A DNA stretch of 64,000 bases from positions 28,527,712 through 28,591,711 of the forward strand of contig NC_092875.1 of NCBI RefSeq assembly GCF_028372415.1. The letters are read 5' to 3'. The position numbers were made by a program, and so were the translations under genes. This stretch comes from Notamacropus eugenii. Lineage: Eukaryota; Chordata; Mammalia; Diprotodontia; Macropodidae. This document shows, one piece after another, positions 54,150 to 64,000 of the stretch (positions within the stretch are counted from its first letter, which is position 1; the number at the start of each line of letters is the position of its first letter). The notes beneath the pieces are model-generated. The model made no database searches, had not been told where the DNA came from, and was given only the letters and a program-made list of their open reading frames with translations.

Positions 54150-54425
54150 ATATCTCTAGTTACCTAGTAAATAAAACAATAAATCTGGAATCAGGAAGTT
54201 TTGAGTTCAGATTCGGAGAGTGGGAGACCAATTCAAATGTGGCCTCATATTCTTATTGACTGTGGGACTCTGAGTAAATTACTTAAACCTCTGTCTACCT
54301 CAGTTTCCTCCTCTGCAAAATGGGGATTATAGTGGCACCACTTTCCCAGGATTTTTGTGAGTTTCCAATGAGATATTTGTAAAGTTCTCTACAAACTTCC
54401 AAAGTGATAGTTAGTACAGCGAAAA
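54150..54425 (+). mobile_element. MIR/THER-type SINE
   Basis: ACCTCAGTTTCCTCCTCTGC, AAAATGGGGATTATAGTGGC and TTGTAAAGTTCTCTACAAAC. Confidence 0.8.
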
Positions 54426-54439
54426 ACCCTCTCGATTTA

Positions 54440-54570
54440 TGGCTCAATTAATTGATTATTCATTAAACGCCTACTGTGTGCCAGCTACAGAGGAGGAAAC
54501 CAAAGGCCAGAGAGATGGAGGGATTCGACTGAGGTGTCCCAGGTAGGAAGTGACAGATGGAGGCTTCTAA
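54440..54570 (-). mobile_element. L2/MIR 3' pieces
   Basis: TTCATTAAACGCCTACTGTG and TGCCAGCTACAGAGGAGGAA. Confidence 0.55.
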
Positions 54571-55189
54571 TAGGCCCAGGATGGGGGAAGGAGAGTCCTG
54601 TTAGAAGCTGCTGTTCCCTCCTTCACTAAGCTGAACTTGGCTCACAATTCAGTCCCAGCAGGGAGGAATCAAACAGCCCCACAGAGGTGACCCGGCTCCT
54701 TTCAGAGCCAGTCTTATCAGAACATCTGCCATCCGCAAAGTTGTCCCTCACTGCGACTCTTCTCAGTCCCTTTGGAACTCCTGCTTTCTCCTAGAGCCAC
54801 TGAGCTATTTTTGGAAGCTCATCCTCCCAGGCCAGTGACTCCACCCCCCTGGAGGTTTCCCAAGGCTGTCCCCAGATGCCCAGGGGCCGGAGCTCTGACA
54901 ATGACCAATCTCTGTAAAAGACCAAGAGCTTTCAGTTATTTCAGAGAGAATGAGCTCAATAGAGCATCATAATGACCAACCCAAAGGCAGGTAAAAATCT
55001 GGGGAGCATTGAGCTCTGCCAAGCATTCTGAGCTTTACTGACTCCTTACTTTATAAGGACCTGTGATAATGTCATTCGTGTTGAACATTCCTGGTATGGG
55101 AAGTCCCTCCACCAATCTGATGTCATGGTCTTCTTCAAAAAGGAAGGATGAACACACAACAGATCACCACTCTTGTAGAATGTATAGCC

Positions 55190-55290
55190 TTGGAGAATTA
55201 CGTGAGACACTAAGAAAGTGACTTGCCCAGGGTCACACAACCATCAGGCAAAACTCAAACCCAGGTCTTCTTGAGAGCAAGGCCTGCCCA
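55190..55290 (-). mobile_element. MIR fragment
   Basis: AGTGACTTGCCCAGGGTCAC and ACTCAAACCCAGGTCTTCTT. Confidence 0.7.
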
Positions 55291-55429
55291 TAGATCCTAG
55301 CTGAAGGACTGGAAAGCCCAGTTTGGAGCAGCTACCTCCTACCTGACGTCTTTCTTAGGCCCTGCCCTTCCACCTTCTCTAGTGACCCCCCTCAAAAAAA
55401 TCCAATGTATGATTTTGCTTCTGTGCATT

Positions 55430-55580
55430 TGGTAACTTCTTATATACTTATCTGTTCCCATACTGACTCCACAAATAGAACGTGAACTGAGTTCCAGGAC
55501 TGTTTAACTTTGGTCTTTGTAACTCTAGGGCCTGGAACACAGTAGGAGTTTAATAAATGCTCACTGATTTATTGATTGAG
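55430..55580 (+). mobile_element. L2 LINE 3' end
   Basis: GAACTGAGTTCCAGGACTGT, CTGGAACACAGTAGGAGTTT and AATAAATGCTCACTGATTTA. Confidence 0.65.
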
Positions 55581-55689
55581 TCAAACCCACCCATTTTCTT
55601 CTCTGTAAAGATTAGGAATATGACATTTGTTTAAACTGAGGATATGACAAACTTCCCCAGACACTTTCCATATTTCCCCAGGCAATTTC

Positions 55690-55875
55690 CATAGACTATT
55701 AGAGCTGAAAGAGACATTTAAAAAAAGCTCATCTATCTCCCTCATTTTTTAGAGATGAAGAAACTACTCCAGAGATGTTCAGTGATTTGCCCAAGGTAAC
55801 ACAGCTAGTTAGTGGCAAAATCAGGATTTGAACCCAGGGCTCCTGACTCCTAGTCTTGAACTGCCTATCACAATG
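55690..55875 (-). mobile_element. MIR SINE
   Basis: TTTTTTAGAGATGAAGAAAC, TTTGCCCAAGGTAACACAGC and TTTGAACCCAGGGCTCCTGA. Confidence 0.8.
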
Positions 55876-56334
55876 TGAAACCAGCCAGGCAGATCCTGCT
55901 GCTCCATCTCCCCAGAAAAGTGCCAAAAGACACCACTGGCCACAGAGCAAAAGCCTGCTATCCCTCAGAGTCACCCTCACCCTGTCTGGGTTGAGCACAG
56001 CTCAGAATCTCCAAAGGAGAGAGAGCAGGGCATTCAGGTTACCCATTCACCAGTCAGTATCTCTAAACCAGCAACTGGCTCAAGAGGAAGGATAGCAGCG
56101 CTAAACCTCCAGAAATTGTAATCTTTTAGAGGTAAGATGAAGACAGATCCTTCCCTAAGGTTCAGGGTTCAGGCTTTCTGCCTTCACGTGAGTAGTTGAA
56201 TTTTGCTGTTTTGGATGTGACCAAAGGCAAGGTGAGAGGGAAGAGGGAATCCTGTATCTTTGGCTTCCAGAGTTTCTGCTGCTTTTATCACTGAAACCAA
56301 AGCCCTAGGGGCAGTGTGGCAGTGGGGAAAGAAA

Positions 56335-56465
56335 GTTGAGTTGAGAGAGGATAACAACTGGGCTTTGAATCTTTCTGAATCTCAGTTTCCTTTTCTGTAA
56401 AATGGGAGAATTGGACTAGATAACCTCTAAGCCCTTTTCCAGTTCTAAATCAATGAGCCTATGAT
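56335..56465 (+). mobile_element. MIR SINE
   Basis: ATCTCAGTTTCCTTTTCTGT, AAAATGGGAGAATTGGACTA and CCCTTTTCCAGTTCTAAATC. Confidence 0.75.
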
Positions 56466-56479
56466 GTGAGTTTGAATTC

Positions 56480-56715
56480 TGGATCTTCTACTTACTGTGT
56501 GACGTTGGATAAGTTGTTAGTGCTTTCTTTCTAAGGTTACCTTCTGTCCATATGGTCTATATCATTTGTGTATGTGGTTATTTGTATAGTGTCTCCTGGA
56601 GGTCAGGGACCTTTCTTTGTGTCCCCAATGCTTAGCACTATGCCTGGTACATGGTAAACAGTTCAGTCAGGGAATCCTTACCTTGATTTCCTCATCTGTA
56701 AAATGGGGTCTTTGG
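56480..56715 (+). mobile_element. MIR with an L2 3' end inside
   Basis: ACTTACTGTGTGACGTTGGA (MIR), TGGAGGTCAGGGACCTTTCT and ATGCCTGGTACATGGTAAAC (L2), then GATTTCCTCATCTGTAAAAT (MIR resumes). Confidence 0.65.
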
Positions 56716-57439
56716 ACTCCATGGTTTCTAAGATCCCTTTTAGCTCTAGTTCCATCATCCTCGACAATAGCCTTCCCTTGCCTGGGCGTCTAATGAGGGC
56801 TCATGCTTCTGTCACTGGACGCCCACAGCAGGAGGACTTTGAGCTCTCCCAGACCCTGTCAAGAGTCCTTATTGGAAAAGAGCACCTAATGTAATTATGG
56901 GGAAGTAGATCTGCTTAAATGTACTATGTGGAGGCTTGGAGTATGGACAGATGGCTACTGCAAGCTGGGTTTCTAGGAGTGCTGATACCAGATCTTCTGT
57001 ATCTCTACTGAAATGTCAGTGGATTTCTCTGAGGACAAAGATTTGAATTAGCAAATGAAGAAGAGAAATTCCTTTTAGCTTCCTTCCAGCTGAAGATGGG
57101 GTGCCCGGGAGTTTGGTCCAGGACAAGGAATTTCCCAGAAGCCCAGAATATGCCTCAGGATGGGAAATTTGAAGGGCCACTGGCCAATGCTTGTTTTCCT
57201 TTGAGGAAAAAGGTAGGAGTGAGATCCAGAGAAGGGTGGGGGAGCAGCTAGATTGGGTATGGGGTTTCCTAGGGCAAAACTGAAGCCAATGGGACCCAAG
57301 CTGTGGGATGGATATACACTGTAGCATCAGCTTCATGGTGTCCTTGGGTCTTTGTCTCCTGTCCAGAACCATCCCCCCATACAGGCTGGTGATGCCCACT
57401 GTAGCTGAGGGTGCCCTTCCTACCACTTACCCCGAGTAA

Positions 57440-57600
57440 GGAGCGTTCACTAATCTCCTATGTGCCAGGCATTGTACTGAGTGTTGGGGATGCCAAGAAA
57501 GAGCAAGAAAAGTCCCTGCCCTCAAAGAGATTACATTCAAATGGGCAGATAAAATGCAAATAAATAAGTAAAAATAAGACATATGCAGGAAGTTGAGTTT
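57440..57600 (-). mobile_element. L2 LINE 3' end
   Basis: TATGTGCCAGGCATTGTACT, GGGGATGCCAAGAAAGAGCA and CCCTCAAAGAGATTACATTC. Confidence 0.75.
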
Positions 57601-57720
57601 AAAGAGGAGGCTCTGGCCAGGGAAGTGGGGAAGGGCCATTGGGATGTTTGCCTCAAGTCCAAAAATTCCTCCCTTCAATGTTAAATTCTTGAAAGCAGGG
57701 ACTGCTTTACTGAGCCCCAC

Positions 57721-57950
57721 CCTTCTCCCTCCCTCTCTCTCTCTGTCTCTCTTCTCTCTCTCCCCCCACTATTTCTCTGTCTCTCTCCTTTCCCTCCCTC
57801 CTTCTTTCTCCCCTCTCTCTCCCTCCCTCCCTCTCCCTCTCTGTCTCTGTCTCTCTCTCCTCTCCCTCTCTCTGTCTCTCTCCTTTCTCTCTCCCTCCCT
57901 CTGTCTCTGTCTCCCACTCTCTCTGTCCCCCTCCCCTCCCCCTCTCCCCA
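57721..57950. repeat. Polypyrimidine (CT)n/(CCCT)n tract
   Basis: About 230 bases nearly all C and T, mixing CTCTCTGT and CCCTCCCT units. Open frames on both strands here are artefacts. Confidence 0.95.
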
Positions 57951-58199
57951 TAGTGCCCAGGAGACACAGAGATTCTGTCCTGCCCAGACTCCATCTGCTC
58001 CATTCTGGGCATCCCCATTTCAGGAAAGTTGATAATAAAGTGGACAATGTTTAGGCCAGCCTGTATGGTGAAAGCCCTAAAGACCAGATTGGATGAAGAT
58101 CACTTAGGTCTCTGAGGATATTTACACTGGGTGGAAGAAGGGGCTGCTAGGTGGCATCATTCTGGCCACATTGCCAATGCCTACTGTACAGACACACGT

Positions 58200-58375
58200 G
58201 ATGGTGTAGAGAGTAGACACAGACTGGACTCAGAGGATTTGAATTCCTTCTCTGCTACTTACTGCTTAGGTGGCCTCTGACAGGTCATTTCTGCCCTCTG
58301 GGCCTCTGTTTCCTCCTTTGTAAAATGAGGGTTGAACTCTTTGTCCTCTAATGGCCCTTCGGGCTCTGGGTCCTG
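58200..58375 (+). mobile_element. MIR SINE
   Basis: TCTGCTACTTACTGCTTAGG, GGGCCTCTGTTTCCTCCTTT and GTAAAATGAGGGTTGAACTC. Confidence 0.75.
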
Positions 58376-58591
58376 TGGTGCTGCCTGCTGAATCCCAATG
58401 TCACCGGGGTTGGGGGGCAAAATCTCCCACACTCATACAAGGGTTTTACCAGACAGTTGGCAGAATCCTGGAATGCCTGCCTATACACAGAACTCATGAA
58501 AAGCCCCAGAAAGTTAACTGGGACTTGCTGAAGGGGGAGAATTCTGAGTAAAAAATTCAGAAAACAAAGTTATCTCTCTCAAGCTGAGTGC

Positions 58592-58858
58592 TGGGGCAGT
58601 TAGGTGGTGTAGTAGAGAGAGCATGGGCCCTAGACTCAGGAGGACCGGAGTTCAAATCCGGCCTCAGACACTTACTAGCTGAATAATCCTGGACAAGTCA
58701 CTTAACCTCTGTTTACCTCGGTTTCCTCATCTGTAAAATGGGGGCAGTGATAGCACCTACTTCCCAGGGTTATTGTAAGGATTAAATGAAATAGTAATTG
58801 TAATAGAACAGCTCCTGACATATAGTAAGTGCTTTGTAAATGTTAACTGTTATTATTA
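58592..58858 (+). mobile_element. MIR/THER-type SINE with Mar-like head, near full length
   Basis: GGGGCAGTTAGGTGGTGTAG head, ACACTTACTAGCTGAATAAT, GGTTTCCTCATCTGTAAAAT, and an L2-like tail CTCCTGACATATAGTAAGTG, GTAAATGTTAACTGTTATTA. Confidence 0.9.
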
Positions 58859-59194
58859 CTTATATGCGAGGGTATCCTGGTAAATGTTTAACAACCAGAT
58901 CTCTGGGGAAAAAATGTACACATGACACACGCATTGTTAGCATTTTCTGTCACTTTCTTAAGTTAGTAATCCACAAAACAATAAATCATGTCCTGATGTG
59001 TAGCATTTTAAAATTTCCAACATATAAGTAAATGTTCGCATTGAAAATTTAACTATCAGTTTTACTCCACTGGCTCCGGCACCCTCCAGAATGTATATGT
59101 GTTGTTTTCTCCTAAAGAGAGCAGGGACTATACCCCTATCCTGCCAAGCTTAATCAATGCTTGTGAATCGATCAATCGATAACCTGTATGTCAG

Positions 59195-59380
59195 CAAGGA
59201 AAGAACACTGGATTTAGATCCAAGAAGACCTGGGTTCAGCTCTCAGATCTGCTGGCTACTAGTTATGTGACCTTGGCCAATCCCTCTGTCCCTTGGCCTT
59301 CAGTTTTTCCTCTAAAATGAGAGGGTTATGCTTCATCCTCTATAAGACCTCTTCCAGCTCTAAATCTAAGAGTTTCATTC
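59195..59380 (+). mobile_element. MIR SINE
   Basis: ACACTGGATTTAGATCCAAG, CTACTAGTTATGTGACCTTG and ATAAGACCTCTTCCAGCTCT. Confidence 0.75.
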
Positions 59381-59388
59381 AATTCATT

Positions 59389-59466
59389 GGGGGGGGGGGG
59401 GCATTTATTAAGCTCCCATTATATACTAGGCATTATGCTAGGGAGTAGGGATACGAAGACAACCTC
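59389..59466 (-). mobile_element. L2 LINE 3' end after a G13 run
   Basis: Homopolymer G (59389-59401), then CATTTATTAAGCTCCCATTA and TATACTAGGCATTATGCTAG. The G run will be unstable in sequencing and its length is unreliable. Confidence 0.65.
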
Positions 59467-60004
59467 TGTCCTGGACTCTCTTATGAAACAGGATAAGCAT
59501 GACAGCCTAAAGTATTTTATTTCCCAGCATAATACAGGCTTAACCCTCCCATTAAATGTTCTTGAATGATGGCGTACTAGTTCTGCTTGAACAATCTCTT
59601 TCCTTACTTTCATTTTCTCTGTGCACAAGCCCCACCACTCATCACCCACCTCATGCCTGGACTCTCAGCACAGGCCCTCAGCATTTCTCCTCTCTAATAT
59701 TACAACAGCTCCCATTTGGTCTTCCCATCTCCAGTCTCCACCCCCAGCTCCCATCCTCAGGTCAATCTATCTTCCTCACAGCTGCCAGAATAATATTCTT
59801 AAGGTAGAAGAGTAATTAAGGCACTCTCCCTACTCAGGAAGCTTCTGTCACTTCCAACTGACTGGAGATAAAAATACAAATACCTGCACATGCCTGTGGT
59901 CCTTGCTACTCCGAAGGGTCTTAACCATGGCATTCCCCAGTCCATGGGCTGAGGAGTGGAATCACCCAGCTGCAGATCAAGAGGGGTGCTGGAATGGTCA
60001 TTCC

Positions 60005-60120
60005 ATTAAAATCCAATTTTTATTTTTAATCAGTTAATCAAGCAGTATGCAAATACTTTATTGAGCACTCTGTATTTGAGGAACCTGGGCTAAGCCCTCA
60101 AAAAGTAGACATTCTGTAAA
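60005..60120 (-). mobile_element. L2 LINE 3' end, diverged
   Basis: AGTTAATCAAGCAGTATGCA, TTATTGAGCACTCTGTATTT and CTGGGCTAAGCCCTC. Confidence 0.45.
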
Positions 60121-60174
60121 ATCCTATTTGCCTGAGAGTCTCAGAAACCTATATTATTGAGTGAGAGGTTGTGA

Positions 60175-60283
60175 AAGTGAGTAGGTAAGTGGGTGAGTGG
60201 GTGGGTGAGTGAGTGGGTAGGTGGGAAAGTGGGTGAGTGGGAGAGTGGGTGGGTGAGTGAATGAATTGGTGAGTGAGAGAGAG
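60175..60283. repeat. (GTGAGTGG)n minisatellite
   Basis: About 110 bases of four-base units GTGA, GTGG and GTAG in varying order, for example GTGGGTGAGTGGGTGGGTGA. G-rich on the + strand. Confidence 0.9.
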
Positions 60284-60954
60284 GCTTGTGCCAGTTTTAT
60301 TGTAACTTTTCAAGCTTTCTCTGCTTGAGTCTACCCTTCAGACCAGCAGCAGTGCCAGCCTCCACAGACTGCAGGCCTGATGAACTCTCTGACCCTCAGA
60401 GCCCATGCACCACCAAGCCTGGCCCTTGTGCCTGGCTTGACAAAGAGGAGTACAGGCCATCTTGACTCTCTTGGGTTGAGATTAAGGTAGTTTCACTTCT
60501 GGCTTGCCTGTCATTGATTCTTTAGGGAAATGTAAGGGGAATGAGAAGTGAAGCCTTCTGGGAAGCATGGTTTGTTTTTGTTTTTTTAATTCTCCCCTTG
60601 AAAATTAGACTTGGATCCTGGAGCATGTCTTATCTTGAGGCCCAAGAAGCTCCTAATGTCTTAATTTTACAAAGAAGGGAGCACAAGCTTCCTGACTCCC
60701 AAGTCAAGGTCTTTCCATTCAGGGAAGGGAGAGCTGGTCTGGAAAGGGTCAGCATGTGTGGTGTATCTGGGGAAGGTTAGCCTGCAAAGGCAGCCCAGGA
60801 CTATGCTAAGTAGTTTCACACTCATGAGAAGAAATGGGTCAGTAAAAGAGAGAGGGCAGTTCCTCAGAGAAGGACACCAAGGACTGCCAAGGACAGGGGT
60901 CATCTAATTTGGTTTTCCTCAGGATCACCTGCTGGTGAGACTTGGGTCCCAGTG

Positions 60955-61130
60955 CATAGCTTGAAGAATCTTAAGGCTGGAAGGAACCTTAGATATCAGC
61001 TCATCTAAGCCCCTCCTACCTCCATTTTATAGATGATGACACTGAGGATGCAAGATTCATCCTGTTCACCCAGCTCACAAGCACCAAACCCCAGCCTCTT
61101 TCCATTCCGCCATACTGTCTCCGTCATTCC
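60955..61130 (-). mobile_element. MIR SINE
   Basis: GGAACCTTAGATATCAGCTC, CCATTTTATAGATGATGACA and TTCACCCAGCTCACAAGCAC. Confidence 0.65.
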
Positions 61131-61346
61131 CATTGTCCATCTGTGCCAACACTGTCCTAGCTCTGCTGATCAGCAGCAATTAGATCCCCTTGAGCTGCTT
61201 TAGAGTCCTGGGGTGCCTTTCATTGGGCAACAGTCCCCAAAATGCTGTATGGAATTTAACTGAACCAAAAGTGAAGACTGCCAAGTCTGGGGACTTAATC
61301 CCAATCATGGTACCTTTTCAGGGGATTTCTGAACCTTCCTGTCCTT

Positions 61347-61409
61347 CCCACCCACCCACCCAGCCACTCACACACCCATTCACACACTCACCCATTCACT
61401 CACTCAGTC
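61347..61409. repeat. (CCCA)n/(CTCA)n short repeat
   Basis: CCCACCCACCCACCCAGCCA followed by CTCACACACCCATTCACACA text. Confidence 0.85.
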
Positions 61410-61604
61410 ATGTTTTAAGGGCTTAGCCCAGGTTCCTCAAATTCACAGAGATCAGATATCTTTGGAGTCAGCTCTGCTTACTACCCTGGAAAGACAAGAG
61501 ACTTCTCCAAGGAGTTGACTTTGCAGAGAGAGAGTGAGAAGAGAAAGGGTGCAGGACTAGAGGATGGAATGAGGGAATTTAGAGTGAGGAGGATGCTAGC
61601 TGCT

Positions 61605-61700
61605 CTCCTAAATCAATCCTACAAGCATTCACTATCACTCACTAGCTTAGATGCTAGGGCTACAAAGACAAAAATGATACAATCCCTGCCCTCAGTGAGC
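61605..61700 (-). mobile_element. L2 LINE 3' end
   Basis: CAATCCTACAAGCATTCACT, GCTAGGGCTACAAAGACAAA and CCCTCAGTGAGCTTCCATTC. Confidence 0.65.
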
Positions 61701-61709
61701 TTCCATTCG

Positions 61710-62170
61710 AAGGGCAGCTAGGTGGCCCCATAGTGCACAAAGCATCAGGTCTGGAATCAGGAAGACTCCTCTTCCTTAGTTCAAATCCAGCCTCAGATAC
61801 TTACTAACTGTGTGACCCTGGGCAAGTCACTTGAGCTCAGTTTCCCCAACAGGAATAATAATAGCACCTACCTCCAGGGTTATTGTGAGGATCAAATGAG
61901 ATAACCATGAAACAACTGGCATGTTTGTTACTGTTCAGTCATGTTCAATTCTTTGTGACCCCATGAACCATACTGTCTGTGGGGTTTTCTTGGCAAAGAT
62001 ACTGGAGTGATTTGCCATTCCCTTCTCCAATAGATTAAGGCAAACAGAGGTTAAGTGACTTGCCTAGGGTCACACATCTAGTAAGTATTTGAGATCTTCC
62101 TCACTCCAGGCCCAGGGCTCTATCCACTGAGCCATTTAGCTCACCTGGCACATAGTGAGTGTTATATAAA
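61710..62170 (+). mobile_element. MIR/THER-type SINE interrupted by a Mar-1 variant
   Basis: Left part 61710-61921: AGGGCAGCTAGGTGGCCCCA head, GTGACCCTGGGCAAGTCACT, ATAATAGCACCTACCTCCAG, up to ACTGGCATG. The tail resumes at about 62145: ACCTGGCACATAGTGAGTGT and TATAAATGC. The gap is filled by the antisense SINE at 61922-62144. Confidence 0.85.
61922..62144 (-). mobile_element. Mar-1-type CORE-SINE variant nested in another SINE
   Basis: TTTGTTACTGTTCAGTCATG, GACCCCATGAACCATACTGT, TGGGGTTTTCTTGGCAAAGA, AGATTAAGGCAAACAGAGGT, and head CTGAGCCATTTAGCTC. CTGGCAT/CTGGCAC on the two sides looks like the target duplication. Same variant as 29.2 kb. Confidence 0.88.
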
Positions 62171-62269
62171 TGCACTATTTATTATTATCATATAATGTAT
62201 ATTATTATTATAGGTGGGACATACGACATGTACACAAGTAAAGAAATAAAAAGTATATACATAGAATCA

Positions 62270-62430
62270 TAAGCCTTGAGTTGGTCATATGATCCAATCC
62301 CCCCTTTTTTACAAATGGGGAAACTGAGGCCAAGAGTAATGAACTGATTTGCCCGGTGTCACACAGGTAGTAAGTGGTAAGGCTAGGTTTGGAATGTGAA
62401 TTTTCTGCCTCCAAATCCCAACATGTTTTC
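62270..62430 (-). mobile_element. MIR SINE
   Basis: TTACAAATGGGGAAACTGAG, TTTGCCCGGTGTCACACAGG and TTCTGCCTCCAAATCCCAAC. Confidence 0.8.
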
Positions 62431-62539
62431 ATCTTGAGGAGAGAGTTCTAACTACTGGGGATGGAATGAGGAAAGGCCTGGAGCAGAAGGTGGAACTCTT
62501 GAAGGAAGGATAGACAATGAATGCATTCACCACGAAGCA

Positions 62540-62700
62540 AAGAAGACCGAGATTTCAAAGCTGGCCTCTGGTATTTATTTCAGGCAGGTCATTTCAACTT
62601 TCTGAGCCTTGGTTTCCTCCTTGGTAAAAATGAGGGGTTTGAGCTAGGTGGCTTCTGACATCCCTTCTAGCCCAAGATCTAGGATCCTTTGAGGTTTGGA
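62540..62700 (+). mobile_element. MIR SINE
   Basis: CAGGCAGGTCATTTCAACTT, CTTGGTTTCCTCCTTGGTAA and CCCTTCTAGCCCAAGATCTA. Confidence 0.7.
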
Positions 62701-62704
62701 TGAT

Positions 62705-62960
62705 GATGATGATGGTGGCAACAAACATTTATATAGCCCTTTGCACACTGACTTGCAAATATTATTTCATCTAATCTTTACAACAACCCTGGGACTATTA
62801 TCATCTTCTTTTTACAGATAAGGAAACTGAGGCAGAGAGAGGCTGAAACTTGCCAGAGTTACACAGTAAGAGTCTGAGGCCAGATTTGAGTCATGCCTCT
62901 GACACCATGATACTTACCCCTCAGAGCCTCAGTTCTCTCACATGTAAAATGGGACAAGCT
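62705..62960 (-). mobile_element. MIR SINE plus a short sense MIR piece
   Basis: ACATTTATATAGCCCTTTGC, TTTTACAGATAAGGAAACTG and CAGAGTTACACAGTAAGAGT; then GAGCCTCAGTTCTCTCACAT in the opposite sense. Confidence 0.75.
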
Positions 62961-63014
62961 ACCTGAGGGAAGAAACTATTCCATTTTTGTCTTTGTGCAT
63001 CTAGTCAGTAAGTC

Positions 63015-63095
63015 ACTTAGCAAGCATTTGTTAAACACCTACTATGTGCCAGGCATTAAGCTAAGGACTGATATACAAAGAAAGGCAGAATCATA
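63015..63095 (-). mobile_element. L2 LINE 3' end
   Basis: AGCAAGCATTTGTTAAACAC, CTACTATGTGCCAGGCATTA and ATACAAAGAAAGGCAGAATC. Confidence 0.75.
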
Positions 63096-63106
63096 GCTTA
63101 GAACAC

Positions 63107-63348
63107 AGTTGTTGAGATATTTTTCAGTTGTGTCCAACTCTTTGTGACCCCTTTTCTTAACAGATATCATTTGCCATTTCCTTCTGAAGCTCATTTTACC
63201 AGTGAGGAAACGGAGGCAAACAGAGTGAAGTGACTTATCCAGGGTCACACAGCTAGTAAGTGTCTGAAGTGAGATTTGAATGCAGAAAGATCAGTCTTCC
63301 TGATTCCAAGCCCAGTGCTCTAGCCACTGCCCTACCTGGCTGCTCTAG
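63107..63348 (-). mobile_element. Mar-1-type CORE-SINE
   Basis: TTGAGATATTTTTCAGTTGT, AACTCTTTGTGACCCCTTTT, AGCTCATTTTACCAGTGAGG, CAGGGTCACACAGCTAGTAA, and head CTGCCCTACCTGGCTGCTC. Followed by a sense L2 end (CTAGGTGCTCAATAAATGCT). Confidence 0.9.
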
Positions 63349-64000
63349 CATACACTAGGTGCTCAATAAATGCTTGCTCTTTGATGTATGAATGCCTTGT
63401 GAAAACAACTTCAAATACCATGTGAGGGTAAGTCATTATTATTTAGCACAGTTGGAAACCAGGTAAAGAGATGCACATGATTCATCCAGAATCACCAGGT
63501 GGGACGTAGGAGAGATGCTCTAACTCCAGATTCAGTGAGAGCTCTTTCCCTTGCCCTTAGGATAACCAGAGAGAAGGCTTCTGGGGAAGGACTCCTGGAG
63601 CTAAGCCATTGGCTCAGCCTGAAGTTTTTTAACCTTTCCAAATTATGTTCCCAAAGTAAAAAGACAGGTGATTGCTTCCAGTGAGCCAGCCGTTAAAAAA
63701 GCCACAATGACAAACAAATCCTTTGTTTGAAGGCAGATGACCTTAACTGGAGAGAACAATATTGAAAGGGGGTTATCTGTTCTCCCAAAGGTCTCCCATG
63801 AAGTCACCGGAGGTCCCTGTGTTCTGGGAGGGGTAACAATCACACCTGGGACAGTCTTGTGTTTTTCTCCACTGCTGAAAGTCCTCTGGGAGAGAGTGGG
63901 GGGAGAGCTGGGGTAGAGGGAAGGAAGTGGTAAAAGGTGGAGTCGGGTGAGTTCTGGGTTCTCAACAATCTACCAGTCATGGCCTGGAAACGGGGAGGGT

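Larger units (their letters stand above)
51479..64000 (+). other. TESC: TESC intron 1 (5' part)
   Basis: Begins with GTGAGT at 51479 and runs beyond the right edge. I found no sequence equivalent to tescalcin exon 2, which fits a long first intron. Open frames inside it, for example the 136-codon - strand frame at 57016-57426, show no family resemblance. Unique-looking stretches without recognised repeats include 54570-55180, 56100-56330, 56720-57430, 58850-59190, 59470-60000 and 63350-64000. Confidence 0.85.

Noticed and set aside
57016..57426. 136-codon antisense frame in TESC intron 1
   Set aside because: No recognisable domain, no splice signals, composition like surrounding intron.
57593..58054. 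153-codon + strand frame and several antisense frames
   Set aside because: Run through the pyrimidine tract at 57.72-57.95 kb inside TESC intron 1; no splice or promoter support.
58621..58670. tRNA gene suggested by GGACCGGAGTTCAAATCCGG
   Set aside because: This is the B-box-like part of a SINE head, as in every Mar/MIR copy here, not a cloverleaf tRNA gene.
59885..60000. ATGCCTGTGGTCCTTGCTAC, which resembles a 7SL 5' domain
   Set aside because: The similarity covers about 30 bases and does not continue in order as at 34.15 kb.

Overview
This window is mammalian nuclear DNA, almost certainly from a marsupial. Two real genes are visible, both on the + strand. The 3' end of FBXO21 lies at the left: last coding exon 3684-3871, then a 3' UTR running to about 6.28 kb. 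The first exon of TESC (tescalcin) lies at 51421-51478, inside a CpG-rich promoter at about 50.93-51.56 kb. The order FBXO21 then TESC, both in the same direction about 45 kb apart, matches the known mammalian synteny (human 12q24.22, from memory). Everything from 51479 to the end is TESC intron 1, and 1-3683 is the last intron of FBXO21.

The marsupial assignment rests on the repeats. More than a dozen copies carry a tRNA-like head (GGGCAGCTAGGTGGTGCAGT), a CORE/MIR-like middle and an RTE/BovB-like tail (GGGGTCACAAAGAGTC...CGACTGAA), the architecture of the marsupial Mar-1 CORE-SINE. MIR/THER-type SINEs, L2 and CR1/L3 fragments, an old L1, an RTE-like LINE and long microsatellites fill the rest. 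The species cannot be named from the sequence.

Layout: 1-3683 FBXO21 intron; 3684-6280 FBXO21 last exon and 3' UTR; 6.7-12.4 kb intergenic with an antisense L1 carrying SINE insertions; 12.4-22.5 kb intergenic with large GATA, GAGACA and CT arrays; 22.5-32 kb SINEs, an antisense RTE-like LINE and an L2 reverse-transcriptase piece; 32-39 kb lower repeat density, with a nearly full-length 7SL RNA-derived pseudogene, a small hAT-like element with target-site duplication, and two candidate enhancer blocks; 39-50 kb L2, CR1/L3 and a LINE with an internal inversion; 50.9-51.6 kb TESC promoter and exon 1; 51.6-64 kb TESC intron 1 with a strong G-quadruplex motif and nested SINEs.

The two genes do not form a pathway. 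FBXO21 encodes an SCF ubiquitin-ligase substrate receptor, and TESC an EF-hand calcium-binding regulator of NHE1 and calcineurin. I found no CRISPR, operon, intact retroviral gene or undescribed protein system. The best leads are regulatory (a perfect MARE with two GATA sites upstream of TESC) and structural (a LINE with a twin-priming inversion, the 7SL pseudogene, and the hAT insertion). Repeat boundaries were read by eye and are approximate to about 10-20 bases.
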